64,000 bases of DNA, from contig NW_027478775.1 of the NCBI RefSeq assembly GCF_051014685.1, positions 186,001 to 250,000 of the forward strand, read 5' to 3'. Within the stretch, counting starts at the first letter, position 1. The number at the start of each line of letters is the position of its first letter. The notes beneath the pieces were generated by a model. The model did no database searches, was not told where the DNA came from, and saw nothing but the letters and a program-made list of their open reading frames with translations. This stretch comes from Ptiloglossa arizonensis (taxonomy: Eukaryota; Arthropoda; Insecta; Hymenoptera; Colletidae). The position numbers and the translations under genes are program-made. This document shows, piece after piece, positions 13,110 to 27,900 of this stretch.

Positions 13110-14362
13110 CGTTATACGTTATACGTTATACGTTATACGTTATACGTTATACGTTATACGTTATACGTTATACGTTATACGTTATACGTTATACGTTATA
13201 CGTTATACGTTATACGTTATACGTTATACGTTATACGTTATACGTTATACGTTATACGTTATACGTTATACGTTATACGTTATACGTCATAGGTTATACG
13301 TTATACGTTATGCGGTATACGTTATACATTATACGTTATACGTTATACGTTATACGTTTTACGTTATACGTTATACGTTATACGTTATACGTTATACGTT
13401 ATACGTTATACGTTATACGTTATACGTTATACGTTATACGTTATACGTTATACGTTATACGTTATACGTTGTACGTTATACGTTATAAGTTGTACGTTAT
13501 ACGATATACGTTATACGTTATTCTTTATACGTTATACGTTATACGTTATACGTTATACGTTATACGTTATACGTTATACGTTATACGTTATACGTTATAC
13601 GTTTTACGTTATACGTTATACGTTATACGTTATACGTTATACGTTATACGTTATACGTTATACGTTATACGTTATTCGTAATACGTTATACGTTATACGT
13701 TATACGTTGTACGTTATACGTTATAAGTTGTACGTTATACGATATACGTTATACGTTATTCTTTATACGTTATACGTTATACGTTATACGTTATACGTTA
13801 TACGTTATACGTTATACGTTATACGTTATACGTTATACGTTATACGTTATACGTTATACGTTATACGTTATACGTTATACATTATACATTATACGTCATA
13901 CGTTATACGTTATTCGTAATACGTTATACGTGATACGTTATACGTTGTACGTTATACGTTATACGTTATACATTATAAGTTATACGTTATACGTCATAGG
14001 TTATACGTTATACGTTATACGTTATACGTTATACGTTATGCGTTATACGTTATACGTTATACGTTATACGTTATACGTTATACGTTATACGTTATACGTT
14101 ATACGTTATAAGTTATACGTTATACGTTATACGTTATACGTTATACGTTATACGTTAAACGTTATACGTTATACGTTATACGTTATACGTTATACGTTAT
14201 ACGTTATACGTTATACGTTATACGTTATACGTTATACGTTATACGTTATACGTTATACGTAATACGTTATACGTTATACGTTTTACGTTATACGTTATAC
14301 GTTATACGTTATACGTTATACGTTATACGTTATACGTTATACGTTATACGTTATACGTTATA

Positions 14363-14575
14363 CGTTGTACGTTATACGTTATAAGTTGTACGTTATACGA
14401 TATACGTTATACGTTATTCGTTATACGTACTTCGTTACACGTTATACGTTATACGTTATACGTTATACGTTTTACGACATACGATGTACGTTATACGTTA
14501 TACGTTATACGTTATACATTATGCGTTATACGTTTTACGTTATTCGTTATGAGTTATACGTTATACGTTATACGT
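14363..14575 (+). repeat. HOR block D, copy 2
   Basis: It repeats the block at 10,133 with the same order of variants, including CGTACTT at 14426 and the CGACATA-CGATGTA pair. The offset is 4,230 bp, which is 604 units plus two bases; the two bases are the 8-bp units at 11694 and 12129. Unlike copy 1, it is followed by a canonical run with a CGTTAAA marker and no dimer patch. Confidence 0.8.
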
Positions 14576-15740
14576 TATACGTTATACGTTATACGTTATA
14601 CGTTATACGTTATACGTTATACGTTATACGTTATACGTTATACGTTATACGTTATACGTTATACGTTATACGTTATACGTTAAACGTTATACGTTATACG
14701 TTATACGTTATACGTTATACGTTATACGTTATACGTTATACGTTATACGTTATACGTTATACGTTATACGTTATACGTTATACGTTATACGTTATACGTT
14801 ATACGTTATACGTTATACGTCATAGGTTATACGTTATACGTTATGCGGTATACGTTATACATTATACGTTATACGTTATACGTTATACGTTTTACGTTAT
14901 ACGTTATACGTTATACGTTATACGTTATACGTTATACGTTATACGTTATACGTTATACGTTATACGTTATACGTTATACGTTGTACGTTATACGTTGTAC
15001 GTTATACGTTATACGTTATACGTTATACGTTATACGTTATTCGTTATACGTTATACGTTATACGTTATACGTTATACGTTATACGTTGTACGTTATACGT
15101 TATACGTTATACGTTATACGTTATACGTTATACGTTATACGTTATACGTTATACGTTATACATTATACATTATACGTCATACGTTATACGTTATTCGTAA
15201 TACGTTATACGTGATACGTTATACGTTGTACGTTATACGTTATACGTTATACATTATAAGTTATACGTTATACGTCATAGGTTATACGTTATACGTTATA
15301 CGTTATACGTTATACCTTATACGTTATACGTTATACGTTATACGTTATACGTTATACGTTATACGTTGTACGTTATACGTTGTACGTTATACGTTATACG
15401 TTATACGTTATACGTTATACGTTATACCTTATACGTTATACGTTATACGTTATACGTTATACGTTATACGTTATACGTTGTACGTTATACGTTGTACGTT
15501 ATACGTTATACGTTATACGTTATACGTTATACGTTATTCGTTATACGTTATACGTTATACGTTATACGTTATACGTTATACGTTGTACGTTATACGTTAT
15601 ACGTTATACGTTATTCGTTATACGTTATACGTTATACGTTATACGTTATACGTTATACGTTATACGTTGTACGTTATACGTTATACGTTATACGTTATAC
15701 GTTATACGTTATACGTTATACGTTATAAGTTATACGTTAT

Positions 15741-17035
15741 ACGTCATAGGTTATACGTTATACGTTATACGTTATGCGTTATACGTTATACGTTATACGT
15801 TAGACGTTATACGTTATGCGTTATACGTTGCATGTTATGCGTTATACGTTATACGTTATACGTTATACGTTATACGTTATACGTTATACGTTATACGTTA
15901 TACGTTATACGTTATACGTTATACGTTATACGTTATACGTTATACGTTATACGTTATACGTTATACGTCATAGGTTATACGTTATACGTTATGCGGTATA
16001 CGTTATACATTATACGTTATACGTTATACGTTATACGTTTTACGACATACGATGTACGTTATACGTTATACGTTATACGTTATACATTATGCGTTATACG
16101 TTTTACGTTATTCGTTATGAGTTATACGTTATACGTTATACGTTATACGTTATACGTTATACGTTATACGATATACGTTATACGTTATTCTTTATACGTT
16201 ATACGTTATACGTTATACGTTATACGTTATACGTTATACGTTATACGTTATACGTTATGCGTTATACGTTATACGTTATACGTTATACGTTATACGTTAT
16301 ACGTTATACATTATACATTATACGTCATACGTTATACGTTATTCGTAATACGTTATACGTGATACGTTATACGTTGTACGTTATACGTTATACGTTATAC
16401 ATTATAAGTTATACGTTATACGTCATAGGTTATACGTTATACGTTATACGTTATACGTTATACGTTATACGTTATACGTTATACGTTATACGTTATACCT
16501 TATACGTTATACGTTATACGTTATACGTTATACGTTATACGTTATACGTTGTACGTTATACGTTGTACGTTATACGTTATACGTTATACGTTATACGTTA
16601 TACGTTATACGTTATACGTTATACGTTATACGTTATACGTTATACATTATACGTTATACGTTATACGTTATACGTTGTACGTTATACGTTGTACGTTATA
16701 CGTTGTACGTTATACGTTGTACGTTATACGTTGTACGTTATACGTTGTACGTTATACGTTGTACGTTATACGTTGTACGTTATACGTTGTACGTTATACG
16801 TTATACGTTATACGTTATACGTTATACGTTATACGTTATACGTTATACGTTATACGTTATACGTTATACGTTATACGTTATACGTTGTACGTTATACGTT
16901 ATACGTTATACGTTATAAGTTATACGTTATACGTCATAGGTTATACGTTATACGTTATACGTTATGCGTTATACGTTATACGTTATACGTTAGACGTTAT
17001 ACGTTATGCGTTATACGTTGCATGTTATGCGTTAT
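15741..17035 (+). repeat. Direct duplication with private CGTTGCA-TGTTATG marker, offset 1,190 bp
   Basis: A cluster of CGTCATA-GGTTATA, CGTTATG, CGTTAGA, CGTTATG, then CGTTGCA-TGTTATG occurs near 15.74-15.84 kb and again near 16.93-17.04 kb, 1,190 bp (170 units) apart. I saw the CGTTGCA unit nowhere else, so this is a recent two-copy duplication. Between the copies lie a right-hand fragment of block D, a block B copy (16359) and the longest CGTTGTA dimer patch. Confidence 0.75.
16673..16798 (+). repeat. 14-bp dimer patch, nine CGTTGTA/CGTTATA dimers
   Basis: CGTTGTA occurs at 16673 and then every 14 bp to 16785, nine in a row, each followed by a canonical unit. This is the longest perfect dimer patch seen in the window. 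Each CGTTGTA-C junction creates a GTAC tetranucleotide, so the patch has a GTAC every 14 bp. Confidence 0.9.
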
Positions 17036-17442
17036 ACGTTATACGTTATACGTTATACGTTATACGTTATACGTTATACGTTATACGTTATACGTTATAC
17101 GTTATACGTTATACGTTATACGTTATACGTTATACGTTATACGTTATACGTTGTACGTTATACGTTATACGTTATACGTTATCCGTTATACGTTATACGT
17201 TATACATTACATGTTATACGTTATACGTTATACGTTATACGTTATACGTTATACGTTATACGTTATACGTTATACGTTATACGTTATACGTTATACGTTA
17301 TACGTTATACGTTATACGTTATACGTTATACGTTATACGTTATACGTTATACGTTATACGTTATACGTTATACGTTATACGTTATACGTTATACGTTATA
17401 CGTTATACGTTATACGTTATACGTTATACGTTATACGTTATA

Positions 17443-17820
17443 CGTCATAGGTTATACGTTATACGTTATGCTGTATACGTTATACATTATACGTTATACG
17501 ATATACGTTATACGTTATGCGTTATGCATTCTTCGTTACACGTTATACGTTATTCGGTATGCGTTATACGTTATACGTTATACGTTATACGTTATACGTT
17601 ATACGTTATACGTCATACGTTATACGTTATACGTCATAGGTTATACGTTATACGTTATGCTGTATACGTTATACATTATACGTTATACGATATACGTTAT
17701 ACGTTATGCGTTATGCATTCTTCGTTACACGTTATACGTTATTCGGTATGCGTTATACGTTATACGTTATACGTTATACGTTATACGTTATACGTCATAC
17801 GTTATACGTTATACGTTATA
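17443..17820 (+). repeat. 189-bp tandem duplication with private variants
   Basis: Two consecutive 189-bp (27-unit) copies begin at 17443 and 17632. Both carry a CTGTATA unit and a CATTCTT unit inside block A that were not seen in other A copies. Each private change must predate this local duplication. The 6-bp unit at 17828 lies just after the second copy. Confidence 0.8.
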
Positions 17821-17939
17821 CGTTATACGTTTACGTTATACGTTATACGTTATATGTTATACGTTATACGTTATATGTTATACGTTATACGTTATACGTT
17901 GTACGTTATACGTCATACGTTATACGTTATACGTTATAC

Positions 17940-20900
17940 GTTATACGTTATACGTTATACTTTATACGTTATACGTTATACATTACATGTTATACGTTAT
18001 ACGTTATACGTTATACGCTATACGTTACATGTTATACGTTATACATTATACGTTATACGTTATACGTTATACGTTATACGTTATACGTTATACGTTATAC
18101 GTCATAGGTTATACGTTATACGTTATACGTTATACGTTATACGTTATACGTCATACGTTATACGTTATACGTTATACGTTATACGTTATACGTTATACTT
18201 TATACGTTATACGTTATATGTTATACGTTATACGTTATACGTTATACGTTATACGTCATACGTTATACGTTACATGTTATACGTTATACATTATACGTTA
18301 TACGTTATACGTTATACGTTATACGTTATACGTTATACGTTATACGTTATACGTTATACGTTATACGTTATACGTTATACGTTATACGTTATACGTTATA
18401 CGTTATACGTTATACGTTATACGTTATACGTTATACGTTATACGTTATACGTTATACGTCATAGGTTATACGTTATACGTTATGCGGTATACGTTATACA
18501 TTATACGTTATACGATATACGTTATACGTTATGCGTTATACGTTCTTCGTTACACGTTATACGTTATTCGGTATGCGTTATACGTTATACGTTATACGTT
18601 ATACGTTATACGTTATACGTTATACGTTATACGTTATACGTTATACGTTATACGTTATACGTTATACGTTATACGTTATACGTTATTCGTTATACGTTAT
18701 ATTTTATACGTTATAAGTTATACGTTATACGTTATACGTTATACGTTATACATTTCACGTTACACGTTATACCTCATAGGTTATACGTTATACGTTATAC
18801 GTTATACGTTATACGTTATACGTTATACGTTATACGTCATAGGTTATACGTTATACGTAATACGTTATGCGTTATACGTTATGCGTTATACGTTATACGT
18901 TATACGTTATGCGTTATACGTTGTACGATATTCGTTATACGTTATACGTTATTAGTTATACGTTATACGGTATACGTTATACGTTGTACGTTACATGTTA
19001 TAAGTTATACGTTATAGGTTATACGATATACGTTATACGTTAAACGTTATACGTTATACGTTATACGTTATACGTTATATGTTATACGTTATACATTATA
19101 CGTTATACGTTATACGTTATACGTTATACGTTATACGTTATACGTTATACGTTATACGTTATACGTTATACGTTATACGTTATACGTTATACGTTATACG
19201 TTATACGTTATACGTTATACGTTATACGTTATACGTTATACGTTATACGTTATACGTTACGCGTTATACGTTATACGTCATAGGTTATACGTTATACGTT
19301 ATGCGTTATACGTTATACATTATACGTTATACGATATACGTTATACGTTATGCGTTATGCGTTCTTCGTTACACGTTATACGTTATTCGGTATGCGTTAT
19401 ACGTTATACGTTATACGTTATACGTTATACGTTATACGTTATACGTTATACGTTATACGTTATACGTTATACGTTATACGATATACCTTATACGTTATAC
19501 GTTATACGTTATACGTTATACGTTATACGTTATACTTTATACGTTATACGTTATACGTTATACGTTATACGTTATACGTTATACGTTATACGTTACACGT
19601 TATACGTTATACGTTATACGTTATACGTTATACGTTATACGTTATACGTTACGCGTTATACGTTATACGTCATAGGTTATACGTTATACGTTATGCGTTA
19701 TACGTTATACATTATACGTTATACGATATACGTTATACGTTATGCGTTATGCGTTCTTCGTTACACGTTATACGTTATTCGGTATGCGTTATACGTTATA
19801 CGTTATACGTTATACGTTATACGTTATACGTTATACGTTATACGTTATACGTTATACGTTATACGTTATACGATATAGGTTATACGTTATACGTTATACG
19901 TTATACCTTATACGTTCTACGTTATACGTTATACTTTATACGTTATACGTTATACGTTATACGTTACACGTTATACGTTATACGTTATACGTTATACGTT
20001 ACACGTTATACGTCATAGGTTATACGTTATACGTTATACGTTATACGTTATACGTTATACGTTATACGTTATACGTTATACGTTATACGTCATAGGTTAT
20101 ACATTATACGTTATACGTTATGCGTTATACGTTGAACGTTATGCGTTATACGTTATGCGTTATGCTTTATACGTTGTACGATATTCGTTATACGTTATAC
20201 GTTATTGGTTATACGATATACGTTATACGTTATACGTTATACGTTATACGTTATACGTTATACGTTATACGTTATACGTTATACGTTATACGTTATACGT
20301 TATACGTTATACGTCATAGGTTATACGTTATACGTTATGCGTTATACGATATACATTATACGTTATACGATGTACGTTATACGTTATGCGTTATGCGTTC
20401 TTCGTTACACGTTATACGTTATTCGGTATGCGTTATACGTTATACGTTATACGTTATACGTTATGCGTTATACGTTGTACGATATTCGTTATACGTTATA
20501 CGTTATTAGTTATACGTTATACGATATACGTTTAACGTTGTACGTTACATGTTATAAGTTATACGTTATACGTTATACGATATACGTTATACGTTAAACG
20601 TTATACGTTATACGTTATACGTTATACGTTATATGTTATACGTTATACATTATACGTTATACGTTATACGTTATACGTTATACGTTATACGTTATACGTT
20701 ATACGTTATACGTTATACGTTATACGTTATACGTTATACGTTATACGTTATACGTTACGCGTTATACGTTATACGTCATAGGTTATACGTTATACGTTAT
20801 GCGTTATACGTTATGCATTATACGTTATACGATATACGTTATACGTTATGCGTTATGCGTTCTTCGTTACACGTTATACGTTATTCGGTATGCGTTATAC

Positions 20901-21480
20901 ATTACATGTTATACGTTATACGTTATACGTTATACGCTATACGTTACATGTTATACGTTATACATTATACGTTATACGTTATACGTTATACGTTATACGT
21001 TATACGTTATACGTTATACGTCATAGGTTATACGTTATACGTTATACGTTATACGTTATACGTTATACGTCATACGTTATACGTTATACGTTATACGTTA
21101 TACGTTATACGTTATACTTTATACGTTATACGTTATATGTTATACGTTATACGTTATACGTTATACGTTATACGTCATACGTTATACGTTACATGTTATA
21201 CGTTATACATTATACGTTATACGTTATACGTTATACGTTATACGTTATACGTTATACGTTATACGTTATACGTTATACGTTATACTTTATACGTTATACG
21301 TTATACGTTATACGTTATACGTTATACGTTATACGTTATACGTTATACGTTATACGTTATACGTTATACGTCATAGGTTATACGTTATACGTTATGCGGT
21401 ATACGTTATACATTATACGTTATACGATATACGTTATACGTTATGCGTTATACGTTCTTCGTTACACGTTATACGTTATT
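17940..21480 (+). repeat. Direct duplication, offset about 2.91 kb
   Basis: The stretch at about 17.94-18.56 kb (CTTTATA, CATTACA-TGTTATA, CGCTATA-CGTTACA-TGTTATA, CATTATA, CGTCATA-GGTTATA at 18,100, another CTTTATA, block A at 18531) recurs at about 20.88-21.48 kb. Offsets are 2,919 bp (417 units) at the left marker and 2,912 bp (416 units) at block A. Confidence 0.7.
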
Positions 21481-24400
21481 CGGTGTGCGTTATACGTTAT
21501 ACGTTATACGTTATACGTTATACGTTATACGTTATACGTTATACGTTATACGTTATACGTTATACGTTATACGTTATACGTCATAGGTTATACGTTGTAC
21601 TTTATGCGGTATACGTTATACATTATACGTTATACGATATACGTTATACGTTATGCGTTATACGTTCTTCGTTACACGTTATACGTTATTCGGTATGCGT
21701 TATACGTTATACGTTATACGTTATACGTTATACGTTATACGTTATACGTTATACGTTATACGTTATACGTTATACGTTATACGTTATACGTTATACGTTA
21801 TACGTTATACGTTATACGTTATACGTTATACGTTATACGTTATACGTTATACGTTATACGTTATACGTTATACGTTATACGTTATACGTTATACGTTATA
21901 CGTTATACGTTATACGTTATACGTTATACGTTATACGTTATACGTTATACGTTATACGTTATACGTTATACGTTATACGGCATAGGTTATACGTTATACG
22001 TTATGCGGTATACGTTATACATTATACGTTATACGATATACGTTATACGTTATGCGTTATACGTTCTTCGTTACACGTTATACGTTATTCGGTATGCGTT
22101 ATACGTTATACGTTATACGTTATACGTTATACGTTATACGTTATACGTTATACGTTATACGTTGTACGTTATACGTTATACGTTATACGTTATACGTTAT
22201 ACGTTATTCGTTATACGTTATATTTTATACGTTATAAGTTATACGTTATACGTTATACGATATACCTTATACGTTATACGTTATACGTTATACGTTATAC
22301 GTTATACGTTATACTTTATACGTTATACGTTATACGTTATACGTTATACGTTATACGTTATACGTTATACGTTATACGTTATACGTTATACGTTATACGT
22401 TATACGTTATACGTTATACGTTATACGTTATACGTTATACGTTATACGTTATACGTTATACGTTATACGTTATACGTTATACATTTCACGTTACACGTTA
22501 TACCTCATAGGTTATACGTTATACGTTATACGTTATACGTTATACGTTATACGTTATACGTTATACGTCATAGGTTATACGTTATACGTAATACGTTATG
22601 CGTTATACGTTATGCGTTATACGTTATACGTTATACGTTATGCGTTATACGTTGTACGATATTCGTTATACGTTATACGTTATTAGTTATACGTTATACG
22701 GTATACGTTATACGTTGTACGTTACATGTTATAAGTTATACGTTATAGGTTATACGATATACGTTATACGTTAAACGTTATACGTTATACGTTATACGTT
22801 ATACGTTATATGTTATACGTTATACATTATACGTTATACGTTATACGTTATACGTTATACGTTATACGTTATACGTTATACGTTATACGTTATACGTTAT
22901 ACGTTATACGTTATACGTTATACGTTATACGTTATACGTTATACGTTATACGTTATACGTTATACGTTATACGTTATACGTTATACGTTATACGTTATAC
23001 GTTATACGTTATACGTTATACGTTACGCGTTATACGTTATACGTCATAGGTTATACGTTATACGGTATGCGTTATACGTTATACATTATACGTTATACGA
23101 TATACGTTATACGTTATGCGTTATGCGTTCTTCGTTACACGTTATACGTTATTCGGTATGCGTTATACGTTATACGTTATACGTTATACGTTATACGTTA
23201 TACGTTATACGTTATACGTTATACGTTATACGTTATACGTTATACGATATACCTTATACGTTATACGTTATACGTTATACGTTATACGTTATACGTTATA
23301 CTTTATACGTTATACGTTATACGTTATACGTTATACGTTATACGTTATACGTTATACGTTACACGTTATACGTTATACGTTATACGTTATACGTTATACG
23401 TTATACGTTATACGTTATACGTTATACGTTATACGTTATACGTTACGCGTTATACGTTATACGTCATAGGTTATACGTTATACGGTATGCGTTATACGTT
23501 ATACATTATACGTTATACGATATACGTTATACGTTATGCGTTATGCGTTCTTCGTTACACGTTATACGTTATTCGGTATGCGTTATACGTTATACGTTAT
23601 GCGTTATGCGTTCTTCGTTACACGTTATACGTTATTCGGTATGCGTTATACGTTATACGTTATACGTTATACGTTATACGTTATACGTTATACGTTATAC
23701 GTTATACGTTATACGTTATACGTTATACGATATAGGTTATACGTTATACGTTATACGTTATACCTTATACGTTCTACGTTATACGTTATACTTTATACGT
23801 TATACGTTATACGTTATACGTTACACGTTATACGTTATACGTTATACGTTATACGTTACACGTTATACGTCATAGGTTATACGTTATACGTTATACGTTA
23901 TACGTTATACGTTATACGTTATACGTTATACGTTACACGTTATACGTCATAGGTTATACGTTATACGTTATACGTTATACGTTATACGTTATACGTTATA
24001 CGTTATACGTTACACGTTATACGTCATAGGTTATACGTTATACGTTATACATTATACGTTATACGGTATACGTTATACGTTATGCGTTATGCGTTCTTCG
24101 TTACACGTTATACGTTATTCGGTATGCGTTATACGTCATACGTTATACGTTATACGTTATACGTTATACGTTATACGTTATACGTTATACGTTATACGTC
24201 ATAGGTTATACATTATACGTTATACGTTATGCGTTATACGTTGAACGTTATGCGTTATACGTTATGCGTTATGCTTTATACGTTGTACGATATTCGTTAT
24301 ACGTTATACGTTATTGGTTATACGATATACGTTATACGTTATACGTTATACGTTATACGTTATACGTTATACGTTATACGTTATACGTTATACGTTATAC

Positions 24401-24770
24401 GTTATACGTTATACGTTATACGTTATACGTCATAGGTTATACGTTATACGTTATGCGTTATACGATATACATTATACGTTATACGATGTACGTTATACGT
24501 TATGCGTTATGCGTTCTTCGTTACACGTTATACGTTATTCGGTATGCGTTATACGTTATACGTTATACGTTATACGTTATGCGTTATACGTTGTACGATA
24601 TTCGTTATACGTTATACGTTATTAGTTATACGTTATACGATATACGTTTAACGTTGTACGTTACATGTTATAAGTTATACGTTATACGTTATACGATATA
24701 CGTTATACGTTAAACGTTATACGTTATACGTTATACGTTATACGTTATATGTTATACGTTATACATTATA
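18450..24770 (+). repeat. Large direct duplication, offset growing from 3,521 to 4,116 bp
   Basis: The order A (18531), F (18772), E (18926), A (19350), A (19742), E (20179), A (20386), E (20480) recurs as A (22052), F (22503), E (22657), A (23116), A (23536), an extra A (23599), an extra A (24082), E (24288), A (24502), E (24596). The offset steps through 3,521, 3,731, 3,766, 3,794, 4,109 and 4,116 bp, every value a multiple of 7. The right copy has therefore gained material in whole units, including a 63-bp doubling of block A (23536/23599). Confidence 0.8.
18905..19100 (+). repeat. HOR block E, reference copy
   Basis: The order is CGTTATG, CGTTATA, CGTTGTA, CGATATT, two canonical units, CGTTATT-AGTTATA, CGGTATA, CGTTGTA, CGTTACA-TGTTATA, AGTTATA, GGTTATA, CGATATA, CGTTAAA, then canonical units, TGTTATA and CATTATA. 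I count 28 copies of the CGATATT unit: 884, 18926, 20179, 20480, 22657, 24288, 24596, 25618, 30063, 34627, 35089, 37133, 42292, 46226, 47773, 48347, 49215, 49656, 50685, 51691, 53071, 54009, 56179, 57103, 57845, 60505, 61961 and 63347. Many copies are truncated or have the middle replaced by a canonical run. Confidence 0.8.
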
Positions 24771-24959
24771 CGTTATACGTTATACGTTATACGTTATACG
24801 TTATACGTTATACGTTATACGTTATACGTTATACGTTATACGTTATACGTTATACGTTATACGTTATACGTTATACGTTATACGTTATACGTTATACGTT
24901 ATACGTTATACGTTATACGTTATACGTTATACGTTATACGTTATACGTTATACGTTATA

Positions 24960-27900
24960 CGTTACGCGTTATACGTTATACGTCATAGGTTCTACGTTAT
25001 ACGTTATGCGTTATACGTTATACATTATACGTTATACGATATACGTTATACGTTACGCGTTATACGTTATACGTCATAGGTTATACGTTATACGTTATGC
25101 GTTATACGTTATACATTATACGTTATACGGTATACGTTATACGTTATGCGTTATGCGTTCTTCGTTACACGTTATACGTTATTCGGTATGCGTTATACGT
25201 TATACGTTATACGATATACGTTATACGTTATACGTTATACGTTATACGTTATACGTTATACGTTATACGTTATACGTTATACGATATACGTTATACGTTA
25301 TACGTTATACGTTATACGTTATACGTTATACGTTATACGTTAGGCTTTATACGTTATACGTTATACGTTATATGTTATACGTTATACGTTATACGTTACA
25401 CGTTATACGTCATAGGTTATACGTTATACGTTATACGTTATACGTTATACGTTATACGTTATACGTTATACGTTATACGTTATACGTTATACGTTATACG
25501 TTATACGTTATACGTTATACGTTATACGTCATAGGTTATACATTATATGTTATACGTTATGCGTTATACGTTGTACGCTATGCGTTATACGTTATGCGTT
25601 ATGCTTTATACGTTGTACGATATTCGTTATACGTTATACGTTATTAGTTATACGTTATACGGTATACGTTATACGTTGAACGTTACATGTTATACGTTAT
25701 ACGTTATACGTTATACGATATACGTTATACGTTATACGTTATACGTTATACGTTATACGTTATACGTCATAGGTTATACATTATACGTTATACGTTATGC
25801 GTTATACGTTGTACGTTATACGTTATGCGTTATACGTTATGCGTTATACGTTATACATTATACGTTATACGATATACGTTATACGTTATGCGTTATGCGT
25901 TCTTCGTTACACGTTATACGTTATTCGGTATGAGTTATACGTTATACGTTATACGTTATACGTTATACGTTATACGTTATACGTTATACGTTATACGTTA
26001 TACGATATACGTTATACGTTATACGTTATACGTTATACGTTATACGTTGTACGTCATACGTTATACGTTATACGTTATACGTTAAACGTTATACGTTATA
26101 CGTTATACGTTATACGTTATACGTTATACGTTATACGTTATACGTTATACGTTATACGTTATACGTTATACGCTATACGTTACATGTTATACGTTATACG
26201 TAGTATGTAATGCGTCATACGTTTTACGTTATACGTTATACGGTATACGTTATACGTTGTACGTTACATGTTATACGTTATACGTTATACGTTATACGGT
26301 ATACGTTATACGTTGTACGTTACATGTTATACGTTATACGTTATACGTTATACGATATACGTTATACGTTATACGTTATACGTTATACGTTATACGTTAT
26401 ACGTTATACGCTATACGTTACATGTTATACGTTATACATTATACGTTATACGTTATACGTTATACGTTATACGTTATACGTTATACGTTATACGTTATAC
26501 GTCATAGGCTATACGTTATACGATATACGTTATACGTTATACGTTATACGTTATATGTTATACGTTATACGTTATACGTTATACATTATACGTTATACGT
26601 TATACGTTATACGTTATACGTTATACGTCATAGGTTATACGTTATACGTTATGCGGTATACGTTATACATTATACGTTATACGTTATACGTCATAGGTTA
26701 TACGTTATACGTTATGCGGTATACGTTATACATTATACGTTATACGATAAACGTTATACGTTATGCGTTATGCGTTCTTCGTTACACGTTATACGTTATT
26801 CGGTATGCGTTATACGTTATACGTTATACGTTATACGTTATACGTTATACGTTATACGTTATACGTTATACGTTATACGTTATACGTTATACGTTATACG
26901 TTATACGTTATACGTTATACGTTATACGTTATACGTTATACGTTATACGTTATACGTTATACGTTATACGTCATAGGTTATACGTTATACGTTATGCGGT
27001 ATACGTTATACATTATACGTTATACGATATACGTTATACGTTATGCGTTATGCGTTCTTCGTTACACGTTATACGTTATTCGGTATGCGTTATACGTTAT
27101 ATTTTATACGTTATACGTTATACGTTATACGTTATATGTTATACGTTATACGTTATATGTTATACGTTATACGTTATACGTTATACGTTATACGTTATAC
27201 GTTATACGTTATACGTTATACGTTATACGTTATACGTTATACGTTATACGTTATACGTTATACGTTATACGATATACGTTATACGTTATACGTTATACGT
27301 TATACGTTATACGTTATACGTTATACGCTATACGTTACATGTTATACGTTATACATTATACGTTATACGTTATACGTTATACGTTATACGTTATACGTTA
27401 TACGTTATACGTTATACGTCATAGGCTATACGTTATACGATATACGTTATACGTTATACGTTATACGTTATATGTTATACGTTATACGTTATACGTTATA
27501 CATTATACGTTATACGTTATACGTTATACGTTATACGTTATACGTCATAGGTTATACGTTATACGTTATGCGGTATACGTTATACATTATACGTTATACG
27601 ATATACGTTATACGTTATGCGTTATGCGTTCTTCGTTACACGTTATACGTTATACGTTATACGCTATACGTTACATGTTATACGTTATACATTATACGTT
27701 ATACGTTATACGTTATACGTTATACGTTATACGTTATACGTTATACGTTATACGTTATACGTTATACGTTATACGCTATACGTTACATGTTATACGTTAT
27801 ACATTATACGTTATACGTTATACGTTATACGTTATACGTTATACGTTATACGTTATACGTTATACGTCATAGGCTATACGTTATACGATATACGTTATAC

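Larger units (their letters stand above)
8341..17442 (+). repeat. Array segment 2: sparse block B with 14-bp dimer patches
   Basis: No gene. Block B copies have the second base of CGTGATA at 9686, 11219, 12495, 13930, 15211 and 16359, spaced 1.15-1.53 kb apart. They are typically preceded by two CATTATA units and followed by CATTATA-AGTTATA and CGTCATA-GGTTATA. Patches of alternating canonical and variant units give a 14-bp period. A recurring motif CGTTGTA, CGTTATA, AGTTGTA, CGTTATA, CGATATA, then CGTTATT-CTTTATA occurs at about 9.45, 10.99, 12.84, 13.46 and 13.70 kb. One block A (8359) opens the segment and then none occurs for 9.1 kb. Two 8-bp units (11694-11701, 12129-12136) shift the register. 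Confidence 0.85.
17443..24959 (+). repeat. Array segment 3: blocks A, E and F begin
   Basis: No gene. From 17,443 the array changes character. Block B stops, and block A cores start at 17517, 17706, 18531, 19350, 19742, 20386, 20848, 21443, 21653, 22052, 23116, 23536, 23599, 24082 and 24502. Block E occurs with CGATATT at 18926, 20179, 20480, 22657, 24288 and 24596, and block F with CCTCATA at 18772 and 22503. A 6-bp unit at 17828-17833 makes the last register shift for 33 kb. Block A here often ends a run with CATTATA and CGATATA and is followed by canonical units. Confidence 0.85.

Noticed and set aside
16549..19017. Open frame of 822 codons on the + strand, and dozens of similar ones such as 8366-10819
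   Set aside because: The translation is only RYTLYVI with single-residue changes. All three + frames are open at once and stops fall at random variant units (CGTAATA, CGTGATA, GGTTATA after CGTCATA). This follows from a stop-free unit whose length is not a multiple of three. There is no start context, domain or codon bias.
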